From contig CANMIS010000004.1 of assembly GCA_947498065.1 (NCBI GenBank), positions 372,001 to 436,000 on the forward strand: a stretch of 64,000 bases of DNA, written 5' to 3'. Each line of letters begins with the position of its first letter. Position 1 is the first letter of the stretch. Below the pieces are notes generated by a model. It saw only the letters and a program-made list of their open reading frames with translations, was not told the DNA's origin and did no database searches. This DNA is from an uncultured Erythrobacter sp. GTDB lineage: Bacteria > Pseudomonadota > Alphaproteobacteria > Sphingomonadales > Sphingomonadaceae. Positions 7,999 through 17,287 of the stretch are shown piece by piece. A program made the translations under genes and the position numbers.

Positions 7999-8429
7999 TG
8001 GCGGCACTCCTCCGCTGCTTCATCGGCAATCGTCTCGCGCCGCAGAGCTTCTGCCTTTCGCTCTGCCATAGCTTTTTCAGTGATCAGATCGGCCCGTTCT
8101 GCCGCGCGCTCGTGCTGAGTGCGGGCGGCAAGCAAATGCTCGCGCGCTTCGCTCAGCGCATCATAGGCATCGGCGCGCTGCATGCTGGCGCTTTCGCATT
8201 TTTGATCAGAGACGCGGCGCCAGAGCAACGCCTGGGGATCAGCTGGATTGGAACGCAGCATAAACTCCGCATTTTCGCGCTGCTCTCGTTCCAGCTTATA
8301 GACATCATGCGCTTGCTGCGCGGCGGCTGCGCTTTTTAGCTCAGCGGCCTTGGCCTCGCGCCGCACGCGCTGGGCGCGCCGCTCTCTCAGCTGAGCAATT
8401 CGGTTTGCCTGCTGCAATTGCTGGGTCAT
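7995..8429 (-). CDS. sctO: T3SS central stalk protein SctO (FliJ-like)
   Basis: A 144-residue, highly charged, almost wholly helical protein with Ala/Arg/Glu/Gln heptads typical of the SctO/FliJ coiled-coil hairpin that inserts into the ATPase hexamer and links it to the export gate SctV. It overlaps the sctN stop as ATGA at 8426-8429 and the next start as ATGA at 7995-7998, giving tight translational coupling. Sequence identity in this family is very low, so the call depends on coiled-coil character and position after the ATPase. Confidence 0.75.
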   Translation of the reverse strand: MTQQLQQANRIAQLRERRAQRVRREAKAAELKSAAAAQQAHDVYKLEREQRENAEFMLRSNPADPQALLWRRVSDQKCESASMQRADAYDALSEAREHLLAARTQHERAAERADLITEKAMAERKAEALRRETIADEAAEECRQ

Positions 8430-9742
8430 AGGATCGCCTCTCCAATCGCCCGCAGCCGGGCAAGCGTGGTCGCTTGGTCGCTCGCATCTTCAGAGCGCTG
8501 GCATAAAAACGCCTCAATCGCATCGCGCTGTTCCAGAGCCACATCGGCCAGCGGATCCTGACCAGATTGATACTCGCCCATTTGCAGCAGCAGTTCGATC
8601 TCGGACAATTTGGCCAGCATTGCTCTTACCGCTTCTGCGGAGGCAATCTGGCCTGGCCCGGACAGCTTGCGGAACAATCGAGACTGGCTGGTGGCTATAT
8701 CGATCGCGGGGAAATGGCCACGCGCGGCCAGCTTGCGCGACAAATGAATATGTCCATCAAGCAAGGAGCGGACTTCTTCGCCCACCGGATCTTCCTCCTC
8801 GCCCTCAGTAAGCACGGTATAAAGCGCGGTGATCGCGCCCTTGCCATCCGTCCCCGCACGCTCAAACAAGCGCGGAAGCTCGGCAAATACAGAAGGCGGC
8901 AGGCCGCGCCTAACGGCAGGTTCACCAGCCGCCAGGCCAATTTCTCTGAGCGCCCTGGCATAGCGGGTAACGCTATCCATCAGCAGCAAGACATGCTTGC
9001 CCTGCGCTCTAAAGCCTTCCGCAATGGCAGTTGCCGCGCGCGCAGCCCGGACGCGTTCCATTGCCGGGCGATCCGAGGTTGCAACCACGACAACAGAGCG
9101 TGCGAGCCCCTCTTCGCCGAGCGTATCGGCGATAAATTCGCGCACTTCTCGGCCGCGTTCGCCGATCAAGCCAATGACAATCGCGTCAGCTTTCGCCCGG
9201 CGAGCAAGCATTGCGAGCAGAGTCGATTTCCCGCCGCCCGCCGCTGCGAAAATTCCCATGCGCTGCCCGATGCCAAGCGTGAGCAAGCCGTCGACAGCGC
9301 GCACTCCGCTCTCCAGCGGCATATCGATCGGAGGGCGCTCCATTGGTGCTGGCGGCGGCGCGACCAAGGGCCGATCAGGTGTGGGAGCGATTGGACCAGC
9401 GCCATCGATTGGCGCGCCTGGCGCGTCCAGCACTCTACCCAGCAAACTGTCATTGGCCGGTACCCGGTCGGCCATTTCGCGCAAAATGACCTCAGCATCA
9501 GCGTATAACCCGCGCAACTCGCCAAGCGGCGTTAGCAGCATGATATCGCCATCAAATCCCACGATCTCGGCGCGCAACGCCTCCTCGCCCTCAGTGGTGG
9601 CGATCTCCATGACATCGCCGATGCGACCGCGCGCGCCTCTTACTCGGAGCGTGGTTCCCACCGCTCCGACCAGCCGCCCGCGTTGCTCGTAGAGCGGCGA
9701 GCGCAGGCTATCGAGCAGAGAAGAGACGTCAGAATTAGCCAT
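8426..9742 (-). CDS. sctN: T3SS ATPase SctN
   Basis: This 438-residue cytoplasmic ATPase (FliI/YscN family, related to F1-beta) unfolds substrates and strips chaperones at the base of the injectisome. Walker A is AAGGGKST within GIFAAAGGGKSTLLAML, Walker B is LLLMDSVTRYARA, and the GERGREV motif is also present. The C-terminus is the family's helical domain (GEYQSGQDPLADVALEQ). The start at 9742 overlaps the sctL stop by 8 bases; an earlier in-frame ATG at 9799 would overlap sctL by 65 bases and adds an unconserved-looking basic stretch. Confidence 0.95.
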   Translation of the reverse strand: MANSDVSSLLDSLRSPLYEQRGRLVGAVGTTLRVRGARGRIGDVMEIATTEGEEALRAEIVGFDGDIMLLTPLGELRGLYADAEVILREMADRVPANDSLLGRVLDAPGAPIDGAGPIAPTPDRPLVAPPPAPMERPPIDMPLESGVRAVDGLLTLGIGQRMGIFAAAGGGKSTLLAMLARRAKADAIVIGLIGERGREVREFIADTLGEEGLARSVVVVATSDRPAMERVRAARAATAIAEGFRAQGKHVLLLMDSVTRYARALREIGLAAGEPAVRRGLPPSVFAELPRLFERAGTDGKGAITALYTVLTEGEEEDPVGEEVRSLLDGHIHLSRKLAARGHFPAIDIATSQSRLFRKLSGPGQIASAEAVRAMLAKLSEIELLLQMGEYQSGQDPLADVALEQRDAIEAFLCQRSEDASDQATTLARLRAIGEAIL

Positions 9743-10331
9743 CGAGGTCAGCCACGCCAACGTCCCAGCGCGCGCGTAGGGCCTCCATCTGCGTTTCAAG
9801 ATCAGCGATAATCCGCCCGCCCCCAGCCTCTATTCGGCATCCCATATCGTGCAATTCGGGATCACTCTCGACCAAACGCGCGCTGCTCTCTGGCAGCCCG
9901 CTCCGGACCGCCTCCACCCATTGCTCAGCGACAACAATGCGCGATGCCTTTGCGCCGGAGCGATTGAGAGTTTGCTCGACCAAGCCCGTGACAACGGATG
10001 CATCATCGCGCGCGCCAATCAAATGCTCGACAGCTTCCATCGCCGCGATAGCCGCAGCGCGTTCACGCCGTGCATCTTCGCGGGCCATGCCTTCTTGCAA
10101 TTGCGCCGTGCATTTGCCGAGCGCATCGCGCATTTCTGCCAGTGCCTGCTCGCGGCCCGAAGCATAGCCTTCCGCCCGCGCAGCGGCAGCGTCAGCCCGC
10201 GCTTGGTCCGCGATCGCTTTTGCCTCAGCAAGCAGAGCGGCACTCTCACGGAAATCGCCCACATGCTCGCGTGCAATCCGAGAGGATGATGGACGCACCA
10301 AGACATCGCCGCACATTACGAATTCGCTCAT
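9735..10331 (-). CDS. sctL: T3SS stator protein SctL (FliH-like)
   Basis: A 198-residue protein with the SctL/FliH layout: a short N-terminal segment that in the family binds SctQ, an Ala/Glu/Arg coiled coil at residues ~30-100, and a C-terminal domain related to the V/F-ATPase peripheral stalk (VVAEQWVEAVRSGLPESSARLVESDPELHDMGCRIEAGGG). It regulates and anchors SctN. It lies directly upstream of sctN and overlaps the sctK stop as ATGA (10328-10331). Confidence 0.85.
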   Translation of the reverse strand: MSEFVMCGDVLVRPSSSRIAREHVGDFRESAALLAEAKAIADQARADAAAARAEGYASGREQALAEMRDALGKCTAQLQEGMAREDARRERAAAIAAMEAVEHLIGARDDASVVTGLVEQTLNRSGAKASRIVVAEQWVEAVRSGLPESSARLVESDPELHDMGCRIEAGGGRIIADLETQMEALRARWDVGVADLDG

Positions 10332-10777
10332 TCCGCTGGCTCCATTTCAGGTGATTGCGCATGCGCCAGAATTTCCGCTGCCTGTTCAGCTAATGGCGCA
10401 AATTCGCGGTGCCGCTGCGCCTTTTCGACCAGCGCCTCGCCTTGCTCCACCAGCTCAACTGGCGTCGGCAAATCGTCAGTCAGAAATTCTGCACGAAGCT
10501 GGGAGATATCTGCATCGCAGACCGCATCGAAGAGATCTTCACCAACAAACGTCGCCAAGGCAGCGAGCTTGCCACCATTGAGCTCAGCATCGATTGCGGG
10601 CCGCGCGTGGAGTAGGCCAACAATCGTTACCAGCTCACTATGGCGTTCTTGCTCCGCAACACTCCAATTGGGCGGATTAGCCCAATCGCTAAATGTCGGT
10701 AGGCTTTCCCCCCGCAGCCGCGCGGCAAATCTTTGCGCACGCGCTGGGAGGCCTTCGCTTCGCGCCTCAGCCGCCAT
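10328..10777 (-). CDS. sctK: T3SS sorting-platform protein SctK (putative)
   Basis: A 149-residue soluble protein between sctJ and sctL, the exact place of sctK in the Yersinia-type order. SctK links the cytoplasmic sorting platform (SctQ/L/N) to SctD and has no flagellar counterpart. The visible pattern is weak: LPTFSDWANPPNWSV and a helical C-terminal half. It starts inside sctJ, overlapping its stop by 11 bases. It is shorter than typical YscK (about 200 residues), so the N-terminal part may be reduced. Confidence 0.65.
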   Translation of the reverse strand: MAAEARSEGLPARAQRFAARLRGESLPTFSDWANPPNWSVAEQERHSELVTIVGLLHARPAIDAELNGGKLAALATFVGEDLFDAVCDADISQLRAEFLTDDLPTPVELVEQGEALVEKAQRHREFAPLAEQAAEILAHAQSPEMEPAE

Positions 10778-11567
10778 GAGTCATCCCGACCGGCTGTTCG
10801 ACCGCTCTTGATTTTGACCGGCGGCGGCGCCCCCGCCACAATTGCAATACGCACAGCCCAAGCAAGCCGACGCCCACAATCGCTGCGAGCGTGACCAGAA
10901 TTTCACTCAACTGATAAGTTGGAGCATTCGAGCTCACGACAGGCAGCGGCTTGGCCTCCGTCATCGCGACGCTGACCTTCTCATACTCAAGGCCTTCGAT
11001 ACTGTTAGTGACCAAGGCCTTGATCGCGGCAGTCTGCGCTCTGAGGTCAAAGCCTTCGCGGTATTTCACAAACACCGATGCCGACGGCGGATTGGCGACG
11101 CCCGTCATCACATCTGCTTCGGGCAAAGCAAGGTGGACACGGGCTTCTACAACGCCGTCAAACTCGCTGATTGTATGGGACAGCTCTTGGCTCAGGCCGT
11201 AAACCAGCCGGGCGCGTTCAGCCAAAGAAGACGAAGTGAAGCCTTCTTTTTTAAACACTGTTCCAAGCGATTCGTATTGATCGCGCGGCAGGCCGTTTTG
11301 GCGCAGAACCTCGACCGAGCGGGCGAAGTCCCCTTGCGCAACAGTAACGGTAAACACACCCTTCTCGCCTGGGCTCTTGCCGCTTTCAATGCCCGCTCGC
11401 TCCAGCACAGCGACCATCTCATTGGCTTCGCGCTCTGCCACATCGCGGTACAGCTCCTGGCCGCTGCACGCCGCCACAGCGACCATCAAAACCAGCGCGG
11501 CCAAGCCCCGCATTCGCCGCTGCAGACCTGAGCCGATTGATCCAATTTGTCCGCTGCCCATAGTCAC
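10767..11567 (-). CDS. sctJ: T3SS inner-ring lipoprotein SctJ
   Basis: A 266-residue protein of the YscJ/FliF-related family. The lipobox VAVAAC ends a signal sequence near residue 34. RBM1 contains the domain pattern VLERAGIESGKSPGEKG, and RBM2 contains LSHTISEFDGVVEARVHLALPE, strongly typical of SctJ. A C-terminal transmembrane helix (ILVTLAAIVGVGLLGLCVLQLW) is followed by a basic cytoplasmic tail. It forms the 24-mer inner-membrane ring with SctD. The gene follows sctI by one base and leads into sctK. Confidence 0.95.
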   Translation of the reverse strand: MTMGSGQIGSIGSGLQRRMRGLAALVLMVAVAACSGQELYRDVAEREANEMVAVLERAGIESGKSPGEKGVFTVTVAQGDFARSVEVLRQNGLPRDQYESLGTVFKKEGFTSSSLAERARLVYGLSQELSHTISEFDGVVEARVHLALPEADVMTGVANPPSASVFVKYREGFDLRAQTAAIKALVTNSIEGLEYEKVSVAMTEAKPLPVVSSNAPTYQLSEILVTLAAIVGVGLLGLCVLQLWRGRRRRSKSRAVEQPVGMTHGG

Positions 11568-11568
11568 C

Positions 11569-11988
11569 TTACCCCTGTTGCCGGAACAATTGTTGCAGCC
11601 CGTCTGCGCTGCGATTGGCGATGTTCGAGGTCAGTTGACACTGGAACATGAACTCCTGGCATTTCATCGTCAGCTGCACAATTTCACCCGGTGTCAACTC
11701 GCCATTGCTGGCCTGCGCCGACTGCGCAAAATCGGTCACTGAGCGCGCTTGCACATCGATCCCGTCAAGCGCGCGCAGCATGTTGCCAAGCGGCGCGGGA
11801 AGATCGGCTCGATTGACCCCGCTTGCGCTGGAGGCTTTGTCGATAGCTTGCGCAAAACGCGCTGCTTCCGTGCCTTGCGCCCCCGAAGCGGCGGTCGACG
11901 GACCGAGTGAAATGGTGCGGTCTGCTCCTCCGCTGGGCTGCTGCGCGCCGCCGGGGAGCATGGCTGCTGTGAGTAGCTCGATACTCAT
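11569..11988 (-). CDS. sctI: T3SS inner rod protein SctI
   Basis: A 139-residue protein between sctF and sctJ. The C-terminal helix (IVQLTMKCQEFMFQCQLTSNIANRSADGLQQLFRQQ) matches the conserved SctI/YscI/HrpB end, which contacts SctR/S/T and the needle base. The N-terminal half is Gly/Ser/Ala-rich and disordered, with no Sec signal, as expected for an early T3SS substrate. It is three bases downstream of sctF. Confidence 0.85.
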   Translation of the reverse strand: MSIELLTAAMLPGGAQQPSGGADRTISLGPSTAASGAQGTEAARFAQAIDKASSASGVNRADLPAPLGNMLRALDGIDVQARSVTDFAQSAQASNGELTPGEIVQLTMKCQEFMFQCQLTSNIANRSADGLQQLFRQQG

Positions 11989-11991
11989 GGA

Positions 11992-12294
11992 TCAGTTCTT
12001 CCGAGCCATGGTCTCGAGCGCCTTGGAAACGCTGTCGAGCGAGGTGTGGCTGCTTTGCGCCATGAAGCTCATGCGCATGGATTCGGCCGTCAGCTTGGTG
12101 ATTTCAGACGGGCTGTCTGCCCCTTCGTCACCGCTGATCACATTGGCTTGCTGCTCAATTTTGGACGCCTGATTGTCCAGCGCAGATCCCCAAGCCCCAG
12201 CAAAGGCCTCGAACCAATTGCGGTTGCGGCTGCTGGTAAACATCGATGGGCTGGAGCTCAAATTCGCCAATACCCGTCCGCTAATATCCGTCAT
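11992..12294 (-). CDS. sctF: T3SS needle protein SctF (probable)
   Basis: A 100-residue secreted-type protein, slightly longer than the usual ~80. It has a helix-turn-helix pattern: a first helix NWFEAFAGAWGSALDNQASK, a turn with GDEGADSPSE, and a second amphipathic helix ending MARKN, resembling the P-(S/T)-x-L...S...K layout of SctF. Position between sctD and sctI is the same as in Yersinia. AAGGAAG just before the ATG suggests strong translation, fitting a needle subunit needed in many copies. Its C-terminal 75 residues are paralogous to those of the 206-residue protein at 2295-2915. An EspA-like filament subunit is the alternative. Confidence 0.7.
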   Translation of the reverse strand: MTDISGRVLANLSSSPSMFTSSRNRNWFEAFAGAWGSALDNQASKIEQQANVISGDEGADSPSEITKLTAESMRMSFMAQSSHTSLDSVSKALETMARKN

Positions 12295-12330
12295 GTCACT
12301 TCCTTTCGTGCTCGGTCCAATTCTAGCATT

Positions 12331-13503
12331 TCACATCACTAAAGTGTCGCGCATCCCTTCGCGCTCAACGGTCACTTGGCCTTCGCCAATCTCTACGATT
12401 TTGTGCCCGGTCGGTAGGCTCGCGCCTACGAACCACCGCGTCCCGTCTTCGGTCACCAAATAGCCAGGGTCACCCGCCACAAAGCTGGCCGCGCCATATC
12501 CCGGCGCATTGAAGAAATAGGCGAGATCACTGCCGCCCCGATTGGGGTCTGCGCGAAACTCGACCGAGCGAACATGCGGCAGGTCTTGCTGGACCAAAGC
12601 GGTAAGTTCGCCTTGCTTGTCCTTGGGTAAAAACGGCCCTTCGATAATCAAACCGCTTGCGCCTGCTGGTAGAGCCCGCGCGTCGATTTTCTGTGCTGAG
12701 AGCAGGTCAGTTGCGGTTTCCGCCGCTTGGGAAAGCGTCTCAACCCCAACGAACAATGATGGGTGCTCGGTCGCCGCCCATTCGCGCAATTGCAGCAGAG
12801 CGCTCTCATTGGGCACGAGCCCGGTTACCGCCAGCGCGCCTGTGTCTGCAGCGCGTCCAACCTCTAGGCCGCGAAACCCTTGATCAACCAGCGCCAGCTC
12901 AATGGCGGTGGGATCATCAGCACCGGGACTAAGCGCGGTGTTCCCAAAGAACGCACCGCCCGCAATCACCAGCAGCGCAGCGCCAATCAGGCCCAGCTTA
13001 CCGGCAGTCCATTCGATCCCAGCGATCCTTGTGCGTGCCGGCTGAGAGCGCAGCGCCAGGCGCTCGCCCATATCTGTTGCGGGCAGAGCGTCTGCCTCCT
13101 GCAACGCAACGACCATGGTCTCACTGGCCGCTTCGCTCGCGTCCGACCAACGCTCTTCATCATCTCCGCCAATGGCAAATTGCAGATCGCCAATCTGGAC
13201 CGGGAGATAGGGCTCGAGCACGAGCTTTTCGCCCGCCCCCATATCACGGCCCAGCACCACGGCCTCGCCAGAGATGATTTCGAGCATCGGTCGCTTTCCG
13301 CAGGTCGCAAGCTTCAGCGCGCAGCCTTTGGTCGAGCGATCGCGCAGGACGATATCGTTTTCAAAGCTGTGGCCGATCGCCAACGAACGACCGGGCGGCA
13401 AACGATGCTCAGCGCCCCGCGACCGCCCATTCAGCACCCGCAGCGTGAGCGCTATGCTTTCGCCAGCCTCCTGCACCTCGGCAACTGAAGCATGCGCATT
13501 CAT
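12331..13503 (-). CDS. sctD: T3SS inner-membrane ring protein SctD
   Basis: A 390-residue protein with the SctD layout: an N-terminal cytoplasmic FHA-like domain (residues ~15-110; LRVLNGRSRGAEHRLPPGRS and the IVLRDRSTKGC segment), one transmembrane helix near residues 175-195 (LGLIGAALLVIAGGAFFG), and periplasmic ring-building BON-like modules. It encircles the SctJ ring and contacts the secretin. It begins within the sctC stop (ATGA at 13500-13503), and a 36-base gap to sctF leaves room for the latter's own ribosome binding site. Confidence 0.9.
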   Translation of the reverse strand: MNAHASVAEVQEAGESIALTLRVLNGRSRGAEHRLPPGRSLAIGHSFENDIVLRDRSTKGCALKLATCGKRPMLEIISGEAVVLGRDMGAGEKLVLEPYLPVQIGDLQFAIGGDDEERWSDASEAASETMVVALQEADALPATDMGERLALRSQPARTRIAGIEWTAGKLGLIGAALLVIAGGAFFGNTALSPGADDPTAIELALVDQGFRGLEVGRAADTGALAVTGLVPNESALLQLREWAATEHPSLFVGVETLSQAAETATDLLSAQKIDARALPAGASGLIIEGPFLPKDKQGELTALVQQDLPHVRSVEFRADPNRGGSDLAYFFNAPGYGAASFVAGDPGYLVTEDGTRWFVGASLPTGHKIVEIGEGQVTVEREGMRDTLVM

Positions 13504-15311
13504 CGGCGCTGTCTCGGAGTGACCGGCTCTTCACCGCGCAATTGCTCCATCGACAGAGGTTCAACCTCATTCGCCGATAACTGAGCCGTGCCAAGATTGC
13601 TGATCCTTGGCGTCAGGAGAAAGAGGCGCTCGTAGTGATCCTCGCCTTTCTTGCGCTTGCGAAACAGCTGGCCAAGGCCTGGAATATCGCCGAGCAGCGG
13701 TGTCTTGCGCTTCCGGTCATAGGCGGTCGTCCGGGTCATACCGCCCAGCATCACGCTCTCACCCTGACGTACGATCATATGCGTCGCGAGATTGGCCCCG
13801 CCGGTCACAGGCACACCGTCAACCACCATGCCGTTCAGCTGCGTGTCGTCGATCTCGATCTGCATGCGGATCCGCATGTCGCCGCCATCTTCGATAGCGG
13901 ACGGCCGCACTCGCATTGTTAGGCCATAATCAACGGTAACGGCATCAACTTCGCGCTCACCCTCCAGCTTGATCACTTGCTGAGTGCTGTCTCCGAAAGA
14001 GGCGACTTCATTGTTAAGTGACGTAAGCAATTGCCGTGTTGTCACGCGAACAGCGCCGCGTTCTTCTAGCGCCTTCGCGCGGGCCAGAAACACGCTTCCA
14101 TCACCGCTCAGATAACCGCCTGTAATCCCGCCGGGCCCCAAATTTGGGCCTCCGCCAAACAGCAGACCCAAGCTCTCGATTCCGAAGCCGAAATCAAGGC
14201 CGAGCTCTTTGAGCTTCGTGACATTGAGTTCCAGGATCGTAACCTGTGTCTCAATGCTGAGCGGTTCGATATCGAGGTTTGCGATCAGCTTCTCATAGAC
14301 GCCCATGGTCTCTGGCCGATCTCGCACGATCACCGCATTGACGGTCGTATCAGCCGAAATTCGCGGTCCATTCAAATCGCGTTCAATGCCGCGCCGGTCA
14401 TCCTCGTCCCGCTGGCTGAACTCCCGGTTTCGATCATCGAATGGCCGATCGCGCAGGCTGCGCAGTCCGGTGGTGCTGTATTCATTTGCGGAATTTGAAG
14501 TGACGCTGCCGACTTGCCGACCATCGCCCATCTGCTCCTGAAGCAGAGTTGCGACCCCCGGGATAATCGTGAGCAAGTCAGCATTGCGAACTGGGCGATC
14601 GGCTGCACTGCGATACTTCAGATAGAAAATGCGCACTTCAAAAGGATTGCGAAGGCCCGCCTGCCGGATCACCTCGGAGCGCACGCTAGCGCGGGCGAGC
14701 GGTGCGCGGAGCAATGGAGAGGCGACGAGAGGAGCTGCCTTTCTGGTCGGTGCGACTTGTGCAGGAGCCGACAAGGCCTGCGCTTGCAATTGGCCAGTCA
14801 TATGTTCGACCTTATCGAGGAAGGACGGCACCCCCGTTGCCAAGAGCATTCCGTTCCTGCTCTGAACCGTATTGACTGCATCAGTCAGGCCCATGCCCTC
14901 AACCTGAGCGCGAACTTTCTCGCCATCGTAAGTCGGGATTGATCGACTGGAGATTTCATTGTTGCTGTAGATCCGGGCAACTGAGCCATCCCAGTAAACC
15001 ACGAGGCCGTAGGCGCGCGAGATCGTGCCCCAAATGGTCGATGGATCGTCTTTGAAAACGCCTTGAACCTTGCCCTTCACCCCGGTGCTAACTTTGGCGC
15101 GAAGGCCTGCCTCGCTGAACAGGTCAGCCACAAAATCACGCACATCCTGACCGCGCGCGCTAATCGATATTGGGTCCTCCTGAAACGGAACCTCGCCAGC
15201 GTTCGCCGCGAACGGTGACAGCACGGCCGCCAAACCGAGACCGGCAATCATTGGCCTGCGCATGACGCTCTTTAAAACAGGGAAAATCGAACGGGTGTTA
15301 AGGGGGTTCAC
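13500..15311 (-). CDS. sctC: T3SS outer-membrane secretin SctC
   Basis: A 603-residue secretin with an N-terminal export signal (GLGLAAVLSPFAANAGE). It has N0/N1 periplasmic domains (ISISARGQDVRDFVADLFSE, VKGKVQGVFKDDPSTIW), a Ser/Arg/Asp-rich insert near residues 290-320, and a C-terminal beta-barrel domain with LSIETQVTILELN, GVPVTGGANLATHMIVRQGESVMLGG and a KTPLLGDIPGLGQLFR end. The presence of a secretin distinguishes this cluster from a flagellum. No pilotin gene is adjacent. The start overlaps the sctV stop as ATGA. Confidence 0.95.
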   Translation of the reverse strand: MNPLNTRSIFPVLKSVMRRPMIAGLGLAAVLSPFAANAGEVPFQEDPISISARGQDVRDFVADLFSEAGLRAKVSTGVKGKVQGVFKDDPSTIWGTISRAYGLVVYWDGSVARIYSNNEISSRSIPTYDGEKVRAQVEGMGLTDAVNTVQSRNGMLLATGVPSFLDKVEHMTGQLQAQALSAPAQVAPTRKAAPLVASPLLRAPLARASVRSEVIRQAGLRNPFEVRIFYLKYRSAADRPVRNADLLTIIPGVATLLQEQMGDGRQVGSVTSNSANEYSTTGLRSLRDRPFDDRNREFSQRDEDDRRGIERDLNGPRISADTTVNAVIVRDRPETMGVYEKLIANLDIEPLSIETQVTILELNVTKLKELGLDFGFGIESLGLLFGGGPNLGPGGITGGYLSGDGSVFLARAKALEERGAVRVTTRQLLTSLNNEVASFGDSTQQVIKLEGEREVDAVTVDYGLTMRVRPSAIEDGGDMRIRMQIEIDDTQLNGMVVDGVPVTGGANLATHMIVRQGESVMLGGMTRTTAYDRKRKTPLLGDIPGLGQLFRKRKKGEDHYERLFLLTPRISNLGTAQLSANEVEPLSMEQLRGEEPVTPRQRR

Positions 15312-17287
15312 TCCGCAGCCTCCGCATAAATTTCGTCCGGCTCGGCTGCATGAGCAACCAAATCCGGAGCGATGTCGAGTTGCCGCACCACATCAAGCGG
15401 AACGGCGGGGTTCAATTCGTTGAAACTCAAAACTGGCACATCAAACAAATCAGCCGCGCACACGAGGCGCAGTGGCCGGCGCAGGTCTTGCGCGGTCAGG
15501 ATGGCGCGGGCGCCGCCGGTCTCCACTTCCTGCCCAATCAGTTTGACGAGATCGCGCATCCGAAGGGGATCAACGGCCAGGCGCGGCTGACCATCAATGC
15601 TGGTCAAAGTCGCTCGGATCGCATCTTCTGCACGCGGGCCGATCATCATGACCTTGAGGCGCCCGTCCTCGCATAGAGGTGCGACGATATTCCGCCGCAA
15701 GGCAATACGGACCCGCGCGGCGATCATATGCGCCTCACGTTCGGTCTGACCAGCCTCGCTGATCGCAGCGATGCAATCACGCATATTGCGCAGCGATACC
15801 TGCTCATCGGCCAATATCCGCAGGACTTCCACGATACTTTGGATCGGCACGGCGCGAACTGCTTCTTTCACCACTTCTGGGTGGCTCTCGCCCAGCACAT
15901 CGAGCTGATCAGTGACCTCTTGCAGGCCAAGGAACAGGGTTAGATTGCGGCGCAGCAGCTCACGCATGAATGCAGGCACCCGCTCCTGGATTTGCTCCGG
16001 CTTCTCGCGCGCCGCGCCAAGCGGGGCATCATAGGCTAGCAGCTCCCAGCTCCCCTCCGGCTCATGGTCCTGCATCCGCTGGACCCTCAGCGCGGGAAGA
16101 GCCACGCCGGACAGCATTTGCAGATCATCTTTGGCCGCTTCAAGCTCGCTCGTCAGCAGCGCCATCTTGCTGGCATTCATGGTGCCCCACTGGAGCGAAA
16201 GGACCAGCGGCTCCACCTGAGGAGCTGGGCGCGCTTTCAGGACGATCTCTTCTGCAACTGGTGCATCATCGTTTTGTCCGCGCGCCGCGAATTCGCGCAT
16301 CTTGCCCCCAACAACGGGATCGCGCCAGGCGCCCACCAACATTAGCGTCAGCCCTAGCGCGCAGAACACAGCCCATGGGAAACCCGGGATTAGCCCAAGC
16401 GCCAAAGCAATCGCGCCCGCGGCAACCAATGTTCCGGGGCGCGCCCCGATTTCAGAGAAGATCGCCGGTGCCAAATCTGGCTTCGTGCTTGGATCATTGC
16501 TGCGCGTCACCAGCAATCCAGCGGCGAGTGCACAGAGAAACGCAGGGATTTGAGCGACCAGCCCGTCACCAACCGTCAGAATTGAGAAGGTTGCCGCAGC
16601 CTCTCCCAGTGAAAGGCCAAAGGTGAGCATCCCAACTGCGATACCGCCAATGAGATTGATGACCACGATCACGATTGTCGCAATCGCATCACCTTTCACG
16701 AACTTCATCGCGCCATCGAGGCTGCCGTAGAGCCGGCTTTCCTGCTCGAGCTCGCTGCGCTTTTTGCGTGCTTCGTCCTTGGTCAGCATGCCAGACCGCA
16801 GGTCACTGTCGATGGAAAGCTGCTTACCCGGCATCGCGTCGAGGCTGAAGCGCGCGCACACCTCGGCCACTCGCTCTGAGCCTTTCGAGATCACAATGAA
16901 CTGAACCACTGTGATGATCAGGAAGACGACAAGACCAACGATGATGTTGCCGCCGGCGGCCGTTTCACCAAATTCAGTGATGATCTGGCCGCCATCCATT
17001 TCAGTAAGGATCATCCGCGTCGTTGCGATACTGATCGCCAGCCGCGCGACCGTGGTGAACAGCAGGATCGATGGGAAGGTGGAGAATTCGAGCGGATGGC
17101 GGGCGCCAATCACCGCGATGAGCAGCAAGGCTGCGGCAGTTAGATTGAAGGCAATGAATACATCCAGCATCACCGGAGGTATTGGCAAAATGAGCATTGC
17201 GAAGATTGCGACCAAGCCGCCGATAACAATCAGCTGGGCCGTTGGCACTGCCGATGCGGCGTTTTTGAGCTTCGCGCTGAGCGCCAT
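15308..17287 (-). CDS. sctV: T3SS export gate protein SctV
   Basis: A 659-residue FHIPEP-family protein. Residues 1-~310 hold about eight transmembrane helices with the signature cytoplasmic loop MPGKQLSIDSDLRSGM...ARKKRSELEQESRLYGSLDGAMKF. The rest is the cytoplasmic nonameric ring (FLGLQEVTDQLD, EVLRILADEQVSLRNMRDCI). SctV uses proton motive force and selects substrates. It lies between slt and sctC, with an adjoining TGATG junction to slt. Confidence 0.96.
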   Translation of the reverse strand: MALSAKLKNAASAVPTAQLIVIGGLVAIFAMLILPIPPVMLDVFIAFNLTAAALLLIAVIGARHPLEFSTFPSILLFTTVARLAISIATTRMILTEMDGGQIITEFGETAAGGNIIVGLVVFLIITVVQFIVISKGSERVAEVCARFSLDAMPGKQLSIDSDLRSGMLTKDEARKKRSELEQESRLYGSLDGAMKFVKGDAIATIVIVVINLIGGIAVGMLTFGLSLGEAAATFSILTVGDGLVAQIPAFLCALAAGLLVTRSNDPSTKPDLAPAIFSEIGARPGTLVAAGAIALALGLIPGFPWAVFCALGLTLMLVGAWRDPVVGGKMREFAARGQNDDAPVAEEIVLKARPAPQVEPLVLSLQWGTMNASKMALLTSELEAAKDDLQMLSGVALPALRVQRMQDHEPEGSWELLAYDAPLGAAREKPEQIQERVPAFMRELLRRNLTLFLGLQEVTDQLDVLGESHPEVVKEAVRAVPIQSIVEVLRILADEQVSLRNMRDCIAAISEAGQTEREAHMIAARVRIALRRNIVAPLCEDGRLKVMMIGPRAEDAIRATLTSIDGQPRLAVDPLRMRDLVKLIGQEVETGGARAILTAQDLRRPLRLVCAADLFDVPVLSFNELNPAVPLDVVRQLDIAPDLVAHAAEPDEIYAEAAE

